In this document: positions 43,234 through 51,273 of the stretch, piece by piece | How positions within the stretch are numbered: the stretch's first letter is position 1 | Layout: each line of letters opens with the position of its first letter | Assembly (NCBI RefSeq): GCF_030389965.1 | Contig: NZ_CP128400.1 | Span: 1,860,001-1,924,000 of the forward strand | Origin: Candidatus Chlorohelix allophototropha | Lineage (GTDB): Bacteria > Chloroflexota > Chloroflexia > Chloroheliales > Chloroheliaceae | Length of the DNA: 64,000 nt | Direction of reading: 5' to 3' | Notes under the pieces: model-generated | What the model was told of the DNA's origin: nothing | The model's database searches: none | What the model saw: the letters and a program-made list of their open reading frames with translations, nothing else | Program-made: the position numbers and the translations under genes

Positions 43234-44682
43234 TCAGAGTGACGCAATAGGAGACGACGCTACCAACCGAAAACCAAAACTGTAGCCACCGAGGTTAGGG
43301 CTGTAGTTTTTGCGGAGCACACAGGACGCATAAGCTCCATAGTTGACGTAAGACGCGCCCCGCAGCACCTTCGGCTGACCATTGTCCAACGCTACATTTT
43401 TCAGGGCAGCATAGTCATTAAGACACCACTCCAATACATTTCCAAGCATATCGTCCGCCCCGCATGCTGCTGCCCCTTGCGGGTACATGCCCACCGCAAT
43501 CGCCCGTCGCAATCGTGCTTCCCTTGTATTGGCGTAGTCCTCTTGCCATGCGCCCCACGGATATTCACGCTGCTGGTTGCCCCCTTGCGCCGCCCACTGC
43601 CATTCCCATTCGGTTGGCAAACGCACCTGCGCGTTATTGCCGATGATTAAAGGGTTGCCTATATCTTCCGAACTGGTCAATTGCCAACCCAACATGTGTT
43701 TGTTCAGCCACCGCCCAAACGCCACCGCCTGATACCACGACATCCTGTCTCGCGGTATGCTCAAGCCTTTTTGATATTGCTCTTTCAGCGTTTGCGGTTG
43801 ATACTCTTTCGGAAAACCTTGCCACCACTCGCGGTTCTGGTAGCCGTCCCCCGCTTTCACAAAGGCTTCGAATTGCGCAAAGGTTACTTGGTATTGCGCG
43901 ATGTAGAAGGGTTGTACCTCAAAGGTCTGTTTTTCGATTGCCAGATTGCCGCCCGGCGTAACCGCCAGCCACGCGATGTCGGGGATACCGTCGGGGCGCA
44001 CGCCTACCCCGCGCCGAGGGTCGCCGATTGCGCTCAACCTATCGCCAATAGCCATGCGGCGGGTGTGTATGGTTTTTGGGTTTGCAATTTCATCGAACAA
44101 GCGTTCCGCTTCGGTTTTGGCAGGCGCGGACGCAGGTTTTGGCTCAACCGCCTTTATTACGGGAGGGGCAGATTTTGGCTCAACCACCCTTGATACGGGT
44201 GGCGCAGGGTTAGGGGCAGCAACGGGCGGAGTGGAAGGCGTTTCGGGTAGGGCGATGCGGAAATTCTTGGCATGGAAGCGCAACCCTTCCAATAGCATTT
44301 CGCGTCCACGCTCATCATAGAACCGCGCCGCTTGCCACCGACTCAACCTTCGCGGAATTTCGCACTCTGCCAGTTTCAAGGGGATGATATTGCTCAGCCC
44401 TTCTGGCATATATTTGGCATAGTATAGCGCGGTTTCTATCTCTGCCTGTACATAGCCAATTTTTGACACCGACTCAGGTGTAAGACACACCAATATGATA
44501 TGGCTTTCTTCCAATGCCTTTTCAATGGCGTACTGCCACGGCTGTCCGGGCAGCAGTTCTTCCTCATCCAGCCACGGGTCAATCCAGCTTTCGGCTTTGA
44601 GGTGGCGATACAGTTCGCGAATCACGGGCTTATCCCCGGAGGAGTGGCACAGAAACACTTTCAGTTTGGCAGGGTCGGGCAT
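43234..44682 (-). CDS. TIR domain-FGE-sulfatase (SUMF1-like) fusion; candidate DGR variable protein
   Basis: 482 residues. The TIR domain occupies residues 1-140 (KVFLCHSSGDKPVIRELYRHL, PWLDEEELLPGQ, a possible catalytic Glu in YVQAEIETAL). A Pro/Ala-rich linker (140-190) precedes an FGE-sulfatase/C-lectin-like domain (230-482) with FYIAQYQVTFAQFEAF, RLPTEWEWQWAAQGG, GNVLEWCLN and VLRGASY...GFRLV. The last segment matches the C-terminal variable region of diversity-generating retroelement targets, and its codons there mostly end in C or T. TIR domains can act as NADases in defence or signalling. No reverse transcriptase or template repeat was found in the window. REP repeats abut its 3' end. 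Confidence 0.87.
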   Translation of the reverse strand: MPDPAKLKVFLCHSSGDKPVIRELYRHLKAESWIDPWLDEEELLPGQPWQYAIEKALEESHIILVCLTPESVSKIGYVQAEIETALYYAKYMPEGLSNIIPLKLAECEIPRRLSRWQAARFYDERGREMLLEGLRFHAKNFRIALPETPSTPPVAAPNPAPPVSRVVEPKSAPPVIKAVEPKPASAPAKTEAERLFDEIANPKTIHTRRMAIGDRLSAIGDPRRGVGVRPDGIPDIAWLAVTPGGNLAIEKQTFEVQPFYIAQYQVTFAQFEAFVKAGDGYQNREWWQGFPKEYQPQTLKEQYQKGLSIPRDRMSWYQAVAFGRWLNKHMLGWQLTSSEDIGNPLIIGNNAQVRLPTEWEWQWAAQGGNQQREYPWGAWQEDYANTREARLRRAIAVGMYPQGAAACGADDMLGNVLEWCLNDYAALKNVALDNGQPKVLRGASYVNYGAYASCVLRKNYSPNLGGYSFGFRLVASSPIASL

Positions 44683-44813
44683 GTTCGCGCTCCAGCGTGG
44701 GGTTTATCAGTAACGCAATCGCGGTTTAATTATAATCAAGATTGTGAATCTTTGCTACTTAGCATGAGAGGTTCTACTACCGCCAAGACTACGGAGAAAA
44801 GTACCCGGCTGGT

Positions 44814-46892
44814 TTACTGCGAAGCCGATAACTCGGTTTGAGCGGATGGGGAATCGACTTGCATCACCGCCTCGATTGCACGCAGCAAGTCCTTCATGTT
44901 AAAAGGCTTGGCTACCATACCCTTGAAACCGTACTCTTGGTAGTGCGCCATCACCGGGTCGGAAGAATAGCCGCTGGAAACGATAACCCTTGCGTTTGCG
45001 TCCACTTCCAGCAATAACTGGATTGCCTCCTTGCCACCCATACCGCCGGGTATAGTCAAGTCCATAAGCACCACATCAAAGGGCTGTTGCGCTTGCTGTG
45101 CCTGCCGATATAGCGCAATCGCTTCTTCCCCGTTTGAGGCTTCCGCCACCGTATGTCCTTCGTGCCGCAATACCCGCCCCACCATTCTCCTGATACCGGC
45201 TTCGTCATCCATTATCAACACCCGCAACCCGGTTCGAACCGACCGAATCGGCTCATTATTTGGCACAATATCTGGGACGATGTTATCCACCGCAGGCAGA
45301 TAAATATGGAAGGTAGCGCCCTTGCCCCGCTCCGATTCCACCACTATATACCCGTTGTGCTTCCTGATAATGGAATAGCTGATAGCCAGTCCCAATCCAT
45401 TTCCACTCTGCTTGGTGGTAAAATAAGGGTCGAATATTTTGGGGAGATTTTCGGGAGCAATACCCGAACCCCAGTCTTGCACCGAAATCCTGACGTACTT
45501 CCCGGCGGTTAGCGGCAGACCCATTTCCTCGCTCAGAATCAGGTTCTGCCCCCGAATCTGAACTTTACCCCCAGAGGGTTGGGACTGGATAGCGTTTATC
45601 ACCAGATTCTGAATTACCTGCCCCAATTGACCCCGATCACCTACCACCCCCCAAAGGTCGGGGGCGAACCAGAACTCCACTTCCACGTTGGAACCGTGAC
45701 TGGCAAACCTGCCGTCCTCACGTAGCATCTGCTCAAGTTGAATATTGCTTCTGAGAGGCTCGCCACCCCTTGCAAAAGTGAGCAGTTGTTGCGCCAAGTT
45801 GGTCGCGCGGTTGGTGGCTTTCTCGGCAGCTTCCAAAGCTTCACCCGATTCCTCGCCATCCAGCCGAGAAGCCAGCGCAATATTGCCCAAGATAACGGTG
45901 AGGATGTTGTTAAAATCGTGAGCAATACCACCCGCCAGCACCCCCAACGATTCGAGTTTACCCGTCTTCTGCAATTCCTGATCCATCAGATAACGAATAG
46001 TAACATCGCGGAAAGCCACCACCGCCCCGATGATTTGGTTAGCCGAGTCACGAGTGGGCGAGATACTACCGGACAGCATTCTTTCCTGCCCTGATAGAAA
46101 AATCTTGTTTTCAAACGACATATGCCGACCGGATTTCAGCACTCGTGCCACATACGCGCCGATAGTAGTTTCACCGTAGTTGACAGGCAGCAATTGTTCC
46201 AGCGTTTTACCTTCTGCCTCCGACAAAGTCATACCGAGCATATTTTCGGCGACCGGATTGAACAAAAGCGGCTTTCCGGTGGCATCAATCGCAATAACAG
46301 CGTCGGTAATCGAACGCAGCACTACTTCGAGTTGTTTCTTCTGGGCGGAAAGCCGCTCCTGCGCTCTTTTGCGATCTAGGGTTGGAATCAGTATCAGCGA
46401 CGAAATCGTCGGGATAAGCAACACAGTAATGATCGAATTGGAGAGTATCACGAGGCTTGGGGAGAGCGATTTAATGGCTGTATCGGGCGCGACTAACGAT
46501 ACATAGAGGATTAAAACCACCGCAATGAATGTGGTTGAGGCGATCAGGATAAGCGACTCGGTTTTTTCCAGCAGCACTACACCCATAATCAGCGGTATTA
46601 AAAAGGTACATGTGAGAAGCGGAAGGTTGTTGCCGAAAGCCATTATGGCAAGAATAACCACCCCTACCAACAGATAAACCATTACGCGCTCTGCCAGTTG
46701 CGGTTGGTTATTAAGCAACAAACCGGAACCAAAGGTAACCCCTAGCAGAGACAGAATCAACATACCCCAGACATAAGCATCCCACACTTGGTAGAAAAGA
46801 AAAGTGGTTACGGTTATGGTGATCATACCAGCCAGTACGGTAATCAACCCAATGGTGCAGAGCTTCTTGAGTAATTGGTTTCTGGCATTCAT
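44814..46892 (-). CDS. Membrane PAS hybrid histidine kinase with receiver
   Basis: 692 residues. The N-terminal part has about six membrane helices (residues 10-175), then a PAS domain (185-300), HisKA with H-box GGIAHDFNN, HATPase (NLVINAIQS, NGLGLAISYSII), and a C-terminal receiver (about 555-670) with Asp in VVLMDLTIPGG and Lys in VAKPFN. Same kinase subtype (GGIAHDFNN plus receiver) as the gene at the left edge of the window. The sensed signal is unknown. Confidence 0.94.
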   Translation of the reverse strand: MNARNQLLKKLCTIGLITVLAGMITITVTTFLFYQVWDAYVWGMLILSLLGVTFGSGLLLNNQPQLAERVMVYLLVGVVILAIMAFGNNLPLLTCTFLIPLIMGVVLLEKTESLILIASTTFIAVVLILYVSLVAPDTAIKSLSPSLVILSNSIITVLLIPTISSLILIPTLDRKRAQERLSAQKKQLEVVLRSITDAVIAIDATGKPLLFNPVAENMLGMTLSEAEGKTLEQLLPVNYGETTIGAYVARVLKSGRHMSFENKIFLSGQERMLSGSISPTRDSANQIIGAVVAFRDVTIRYLMDQELQKTGKLESLGVLAGGIAHDFNNILTVILGNIALASRLDGEESGEALEAAEKATNRATNLAQQLLTFARGGEPLRSNIQLEQMLREDGRFASHGSNVEVEFWFAPDLWGVVGDRGQLGQVIQNLVINAIQSQPSGGKVQIRGQNLILSEEMGLPLTAGKYVRISVQDWGSGIAPENLPKIFDPYFTTKQSGNGLGLAISYSIIRKHNGYIVVESERGKGATFHIYLPAVDNIVPDIVPNNEPIRSVRTGLRVLIMDDEAGIRRMVGRVLRHEGHTVAEASNGEEAIALYRQAQQAQQPFDVVLMDLTIPGGMGGKEAIQLLLEVDANARVIVSSGYSSDPVMAHYQEYGFKGMVAKPFNMKDLLRAIEAVMQVDSPSAQTELSASQ

Positions 46893-47078
46893 TTCTGATA
46901 GTCTCGGTTTTAAATAATAATTAAAATTCTTTAATACTAAGTATTTCGGCTAAGTTTATTCTTCAAGGCAATATTCTTGGTTAAATTATATAAGAATTAA
47001 GTGTTGAAGGAAAGTCCTAAACTATAAATGGGAAGAACAGCAATCGGGGGAAAGGGCGTATGCAAATAAGCCTCCCTT

Positions 47079-47363
47079 TGCCTGTATCCTGAAAGGGACT
47101 GGATGGCGTTTATCGTGGGGGTTGGGGCAACACACGCAATCAATACCGGGCGGTTCGCGAACCGCCCCTACGAACCAAATCTCATGAGAATCGATTGGTA
47201 GGGGCGCATCGGGATGCGCCCGCGATGGGTGGTGTTTATCGGGGGGGGTGGGGCAACAAACGAAGGGCGGGTCACACCCTCTACGGGGCGTAACCCTACG
47301 GGTCACAGGCAGCGAACCGCCCCTACTGCCTGTATCCTGAAAGGGACTGGGTGGCGTTTATCG
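47079..47363. repeat. REP-like palindrome cluster 2
   Basis: A GGTTC-type hairpin at 47148-47167 (reverse orientation, with CTAC after it) and a GCAT-type hairpin at 47202-47221 (preceded by GTAG), separated by a spacer with TCATGAGA. A further degenerate hairpin with the CACCCTCTACGGGG insert lies near 47268-47325. A 37-bp direct repeat (starting TGCCTGTATCCTGAAAGG) occurs at 47079 and again at 47327. The 46893-47373 gap holds no supported gene. Confidence 0.82.
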
Positions 47364-47373
47364 TTTGGGAGAC

Positions 47374-49185
47374 TTAAAACCGATACTCCGGCAGAGCAGG
47401 GTTATAGTAAGCATCAAAATTGGGCTGATTATCGTTCAGGATACGGCTTTGCAAGCGCAAGCGATCATTGCCGAGCAAGCCGAACAGCACAATATCAGGC
47501 TGACCGTTCTTGCCGGGATGTAATTCCATGCGCGTCCGCTCGAAATACTGCACCTGATAAATACCACCATCGTCCGGATTGCGCTCCTCGAATACCCGCG
47601 TTTTGGGCAAACCCACGATGGCAAGCCCACCTTGCTTGTTCCACGCTTGCAAGAATGCGCCGGAGAGCGTGTGCTGCGTCTCGCGGAACCACAACAAATC
47701 TGCCCCGGTGCGGGTGGGCTTCTCTTCGGGCAAGGTTGCGCCCGCAAGAGGCAGCCCGTGCCAGTCCAACCAACCGCGCTCGGTTAAAAGCTGATTGCCG
47801 AGCAAGCCGAATAGTACCTCGCTTGGCGTATTTTTGAACTCAGGGTGATATTCCATGCGCACCCGCTCGAAATATTGCACCAGATAGTATTTATTATCGG
47901 CAGGGTTGCGCTCGTAAAACTGCCCCGTTTTGGGGTAGCCGAACAGCGTCAAGCCGCCCCGCTCCCACGCGCGTTTGAAAACCCCCGTTACGGTGTGGCG
48001 TGTATCATCAAAAATGAGCGTATCGGCGGAAAAAGCAGGACGAAGCGGCAGCGAACGTTTATCGTAATATTTATAGGCATCATAGAAGGGCTGTTTGGGT
48101 ACAAACTCATCGGTGCTTTGCAGGGGACGTTTCCAAAAAATGTCCTGTTTGACCTTCATCAAGCCATACTGCTCTGACTCCCAATCGTGCAGCATATGCA
48201 CATGGGTCATGGTGATAAAGGGGCGCGTGCTGACATAATCAAAAGTCTCTTTCAAACAAGCGGTTTGGTCTTCGGGCGTACCCAACCACCCCACCTCGGT
48301 CAGCCAAATCGGCTTATTTCTGTCGCCGCGCTCTACCATCAATTCGCGCAACCGCTCGACCCCATTAAAATTCAGGCTCACCCGGCTTGCATTTGGGTTC
48401 ATGTGGCACTTTTCGGGGGTATAGGGATGGTAGGCAATCGCATCCCACGGGCGCATGCCAAACACCGCATCGCTGTAATTGTAGAGCCATTGGGTATAGT
48501 CGTAACCGCTCAGGCTGGTTGCTGCCACCAACACGGTTGGGTCGGCACGCTTCACCGATTCATAGAAGATTTTGAGCCATGGCGCATAATCGCTGATGTC
48601 GCGCTTCCCGAAGTTTTGCCACAAATCCGGCTCGTTCCAAAACTCCCAGCTACGAATGAAAGGATAACGCGCTACCGCCGTTTGCGTCACCTGCGCCAAC
48701 CGTTCGGAATAGCGCGAATCGAGGCGGCAAAGCAGATCATCTTTGATACATTGCTCAGGGTTGGTACTTGCCCAGACCGGCACGGTGACAAATTCCACCA
48801 CTACCTCGAAACCCTCGTCTGTCAGGCGGTTCAGGATACGGTCTTCTCGCGAGAAATCATAAACCCCCGCTTGCGGCTCAACCACTTTCCACTCGAAAGG
48901 CAGCCGCACTGTCGTAACCTTCAGGTCTTTATAGTATGCAATAAAGCGATCGAGAAACATGTCGAGCCACCACGGATGCGCGGCAATGCCAAACTTCTGG
49001 CGTGCCGGGGCGGTGGGAAGATTGGTCACATCTGGGTTAAAAGCGGTATCAGGAGCGTAGATGATGGCGGGGGAGATTTCAAGCGCGTCCGCTTCAACCG
49101 GAGGAAACACCATTAAGAGTAGATTCATTGCTAAAAGCGCGAAGAGCAAAACGCAAATCCGGTGCGTGCCAGTAGCAGAACGCAA
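47374..49185 (-). CDS. Secreted clan GH-A glycoside hydrolase with two C-terminal repeats
   Basis: 603 residues. Signal peptide/membrane segment at residues 8-32, then a TIM-barrel (about 60-375) with the acid/base Glu in SWEFWNEPD and the nucleophile Glu in IWLTEVGW, as in clan GH-A (GH39/GH5-like). The C-terminal part has two copies of an 85-90-residue module (from TLIFDDTRHTVTGVF and from LLWFRETQHTLSGAF, each with GYPKT/GLPKT, NPxD, VQYFERxRMExHP and LFGLLGN), a repeat I know from Chloroflexota exported proteins. The start is TTG with AGGAGG 8 nt ahead. Substrate unknown; likely a cell-surface or secreted polysaccharide hydrolase. Confidence 0.87.
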   Translation of the reverse strand: MRSATGTHRICVLLFALLAMNLLLMVFPPVEADALEISPAIIYAPDTAFNPDVTNLPTAPARQKFGIAAHPWWLDMFLDRFIAYYKDLKVTTVRLPFEWKVVEPQAGVYDFSREDRILNRLTDEGFEVVVEFVTVPVWASTNPEQCIKDDLLCRLDSRYSERLAQVTQTAVARYPFIRSWEFWNEPDLWQNFGKRDISDYAPWLKIFYESVKRADPTVLVAATSLSGYDYTQWLYNYSDAVFGMRPWDAIAYHPYTPEKCHMNPNASRVSLNFNGVERLRELMVERGDRNKPIWLTEVGWLGTPEDQTACLKETFDYVSTRPFITMTHVHMLHDWESEQYGLMKVKQDIFWKRPLQSTDEFVPKQPFYDAYKYYDKRSLPLRPAFSADTLIFDDTRHTVTGVFKRAWERGGLTLFGYPKTGQFYERNPADNKYYLVQYFERVRMEYHPEFKNTPSEVLFGLLGNQLLTERGWLDWHGLPLAGATLPEEKPTRTGADLLWFRETQHTLSGAFLQAWNKQGGLAIVGLPKTRVFEERNPDDGGIYQVQYFERTRMELHPGKNGQPDIVLFGLLGNDRLRLQSRILNDNQPNFDAYYNPALPEYRF

Positions 49186-49316
49186 GCCTCAAACCTCCTG
49201 AAAGTGATTTATAACCAAACTACCTAACTATTATAACAGGCGAGCGGGGGCGCGGTTGCGCTTTTACCGCCCGTCGTTTGTTGCCACAACCCCCCTGATA
49301 AAAGCCACCCATCGCA

Positions 49317-49461
49317 GGCGCATCGTAATGCGCCCCTACAAATCGATTTTCATGAGATTTGGTTCGTAGGGGCGGTTCACGAACCGCCCGGTATTGATTG
49401 CGCGTGTTGCCCCAACCCCTCCGATAAACGCCACCCATCGCGGGCGCATCGCGATGCGCCC
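49317..49461. repeat. REP-like palindrome cluster 3 (3' side of RAYT)
   Basis: Hairpins at 49317-49334 (GCAT type, CTAC after it), 49370-49389 (GGTTC type, GTAG before it, GGTATTGATTGCG after it) and 49442-49461 (GCAT type, CTAC after it). The first two share the TCATGAGA spacer of cluster 2, in reverse orientation. The last two form a composite unit like those on the other side of the RAYT gene. Confidence 0.88.
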
Positions 49462-49497
49462 CTACGAATTAATACCATTCCCAACATGGTTGTACCG

Positions 49498-50004
49498 CTA
49501 CTTTTGCCAATTATTATTTAAATCCGTTTCCCATGTCGCCGGATTATTTGCAATATATTCCCTGATACGATCTAAATCGTTATCATTTCGCACAATATGT
49601 TCGTAATAATTACGCTGCCAAATTGGTGTAACAGGAGAATTTCTAATCAGATTAATCTTTTTTGTGGAAACGGTTTTCAAAACTCCAACGATACTTCCTA
49701 AAGTTTTCAGATTCGGTTTGGAAGGTTCAATATCAGTGCCTTTCAAATGAAGAATCCCATGAAAGTGATTAGGCATCACCACGCACATATCAAGTTCTAC
49801 AAAGGTGTATTTTACGGATAACCATTCCCATGTTTCCAGTACAATTTCACCAAATCGATTCAATCTTATTTCATTATTTACAATCTCACCAAATAAATGC
49901 TCACGTTGGTATGTGCAAAGCGTCAAGAAAAAAAGACCTTGATTATAATCGTATCCCTGTACGCGAATTGAATGCCTGTGATGCTTTTCGGGTTCAAAAT
50001 CCAT
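49498..50004 (-). CDS. REP-associated tyrosine transposase (RAYT, Y1/IS200-like)
   Basis: A 168-residue single-domain protein of the TnpA_REP family: GLFFLTLCTYQREHLFG near the N-terminus, the HUH-type metal motif in VVMPNHFHGIL, and the Tyr-containing helix IWQRNYYEHIVRNDNDLDRIREYI. Y1 enzymes nick single-stranded DNA via the Tyr. The start is set at 50004 since GAGGAG (50014-50019) is 9 nt ahead; longer frames run into repeat DNA. REP-like hairpins with GTAG/CTAC feet lie on both sides, which strongly supports the RAYT role. Confidence 0.92.
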   Translation of the reverse strand: MDFEPEKHHRHSIRVQGYDYNQGLFFLTLCTYQREHLFGEIVNNEIRLNRFGEIVLETWEWLSVKYTFVELDMCVVMPNHFHGILHLKGTDIEPSKPNLKTLGSIVGVLKTVSTKKINLIRNSPVTPIWQRNYYEHIVRNDNDLDRIREYIANNPATWETDLNNNWQK

Positions 50005-50037
50005 TTGCATTGACTCCTCAACCCATGAAAATGGTTT

Positions 50038-50228
50038 TGTAGGGCGGTTTGTGAACCGCCCGGTATTGATTGCGCCTATCGCCATCCCCCGATAAAAGCC
50101 ACCCAACCCGGGCGCATCCCGATGCGCCCCTACCAACCCGAACCTCCGAACCCGTAGGGGCGGTTCGTGAACCGCCCGGTATTGATTGCTCTTCTCTGCC
50201 CCAACCCACGATAAACGCCACCCAACCC
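50038..50228. repeat. REP-like palindrome cluster 4 (5' side of RAYT)
   Basis: Hairpins at 50042-50061 (GGTT type, GTAG foot), 50110-50129 (GCAT type, CTAC foot) and 50158-50177 (GGTTC type, GTAG foot). Each GGTT hairpin is followed by GGTATTGATTG and then a conserved connector with CGATAAA(C/A)GCCACCCA. Together with cluster 3 this places composite repeats on both sides of the transposase gene. Confidence 0.88.
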
Positions 50229-50230
50229 TA

Positions 50231-51049
50231 CTAACTATTCAAGCGGTTGGCGGTTTCGTAGGCGGCGTGCTTGATTGTCTCCACCACTTCCATCAATTCG
50301 GTGTGACCGTGCGCCCCTAAACGGCTGGTCGGTCCGCTGATGCTGAGGCACGCTACAATCTGCCCGGCGCGATCCAGAATCGGCGCAGCCACGCAAATTA
50401 CCCCTTCTTCCATCTCCTCATTATCGAAGCTGTAGCCACGTTCGCGAATGGTTTGCAACTCTTTTTTGAGGGCGAGGGGGTCGGTAAAGGTGGCGGGAGT
50501 GCGCGACTCAAGTCGATTCGAAAGCAAATAGCGGTTCAAATCGCGTTCCAGTGCGGCGGGTTCGCTGCCAAACGCCAGAAAGAGCTTGCCGCTGCCGGTG
50601 CAATAGAGCGGGACGCTAGTGCCAACGCGGGTAAACATCCGCATGAGCCTATCCGATTGCACCTGATCAATGTACACAAGCTGATCGCCGCTACGCACCG
50701 AAAGGTTGGCGGTTTCACCGATGACTCGCGCCAGTTGTTGCAAGGCGGGACGTGCCGCGCTTTGCAAATCGCCGCCACCATCCAAGCCGCTTGCCAGCGC
50801 TACCAAACGATTGCCCACGCTGTAACGCCCGGTGGCATGGTCTTGCCGGGCGTAGCCGCGTTCTATGAGAGTGGAGAGCAAGCGATGTACCGTACTGATG
50901 TTGAGGTCAACCTTCGCGCTCAACTCCGAAAGCGTCACCGGGCGTTTGAACTCCGCCAAGGCTTCCATTATATCGAAGGTGCGCTCTACCGATTGGACGG
51001 TATGGCGTTCGCCCTCATTTTCAGGGTCTTTTCTAGGTCTGCCTCGCAT
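50231..51049 (-). CDS. IclR-family transcriptional regulator
   Basis: 272 residues: N-terminal winged helix-turn-helix (TLSELSAKVDLNISTVHRLLSTLIERGYA) and C-terminal effector-binding domain (ETANLSVRSGDQLVYIDQV, GSGKLFLAF, GYSFDNEEMEEGVICVAAPI, ACLSISGPTSRL). A short Arg/Glu-rich extension (RGRPRKDPE) precedes the HTH. IclR proteins usually control catabolic operons in response to small carboxylates. No obvious target operon is adjacent; the next gene upstream is on the same strand and the gap is 220 bp. GGAG precedes the ATG. Confidence 0.94.
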   Translation of the reverse strand: MRGRPRKDPENEGERHTVQSVERTFDIMEALAEFKRPVTLSELSAKVDLNISTVHRLLSTLIERGYARQDHATGRYSVGNRLVALASGLDGGGDLQSAARPALQQLARVIGETANLSVRSGDQLVYIDQVQSDRLMRMFTRVGTSVPLYCTGSGKLFLAFGSEPAALERDLNRYLLSNRLESRTPATFTDPLALKKELQTIRERGYSFDNEEMEEGVICVAAPILDRAGQIVACLSISGPTSRLGAHGHTELMEVVETIKHAAYETANRLNS

Positions 51050-51273
51050 AATTTTTCTCCTGAATTTTCACCAGACGAAAATATATCCGATAGCTTATAT
51101 TTTGTCAAACGAAAATGCTCTTTTGACAGGTGGAAACTCAAGCAACACGTTTTGCAGCTCGAACTATTAAATATCACATTGTGGAATATGGAGAGAAGAA
51201 CAGTTGCTATGAAAGCAAAAGGACACGGGGTGAACCGTATCCTTCTGCTAGCTTGTGCGGGACAATAAATCTA

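Noticed and set aside
43038-43360. A template repeat for the TIR-FGE variable region close to the gene
   Set aside because: No second copy of the 43240-43360 stretch and no reverse transcriptase was found in the window.
50005-50136. N-terminal extension of the RAYT frame
   Set aside because: The extra codons translate REP hairpin DNA; a good ribosome site fits the internal ATG at 50004.
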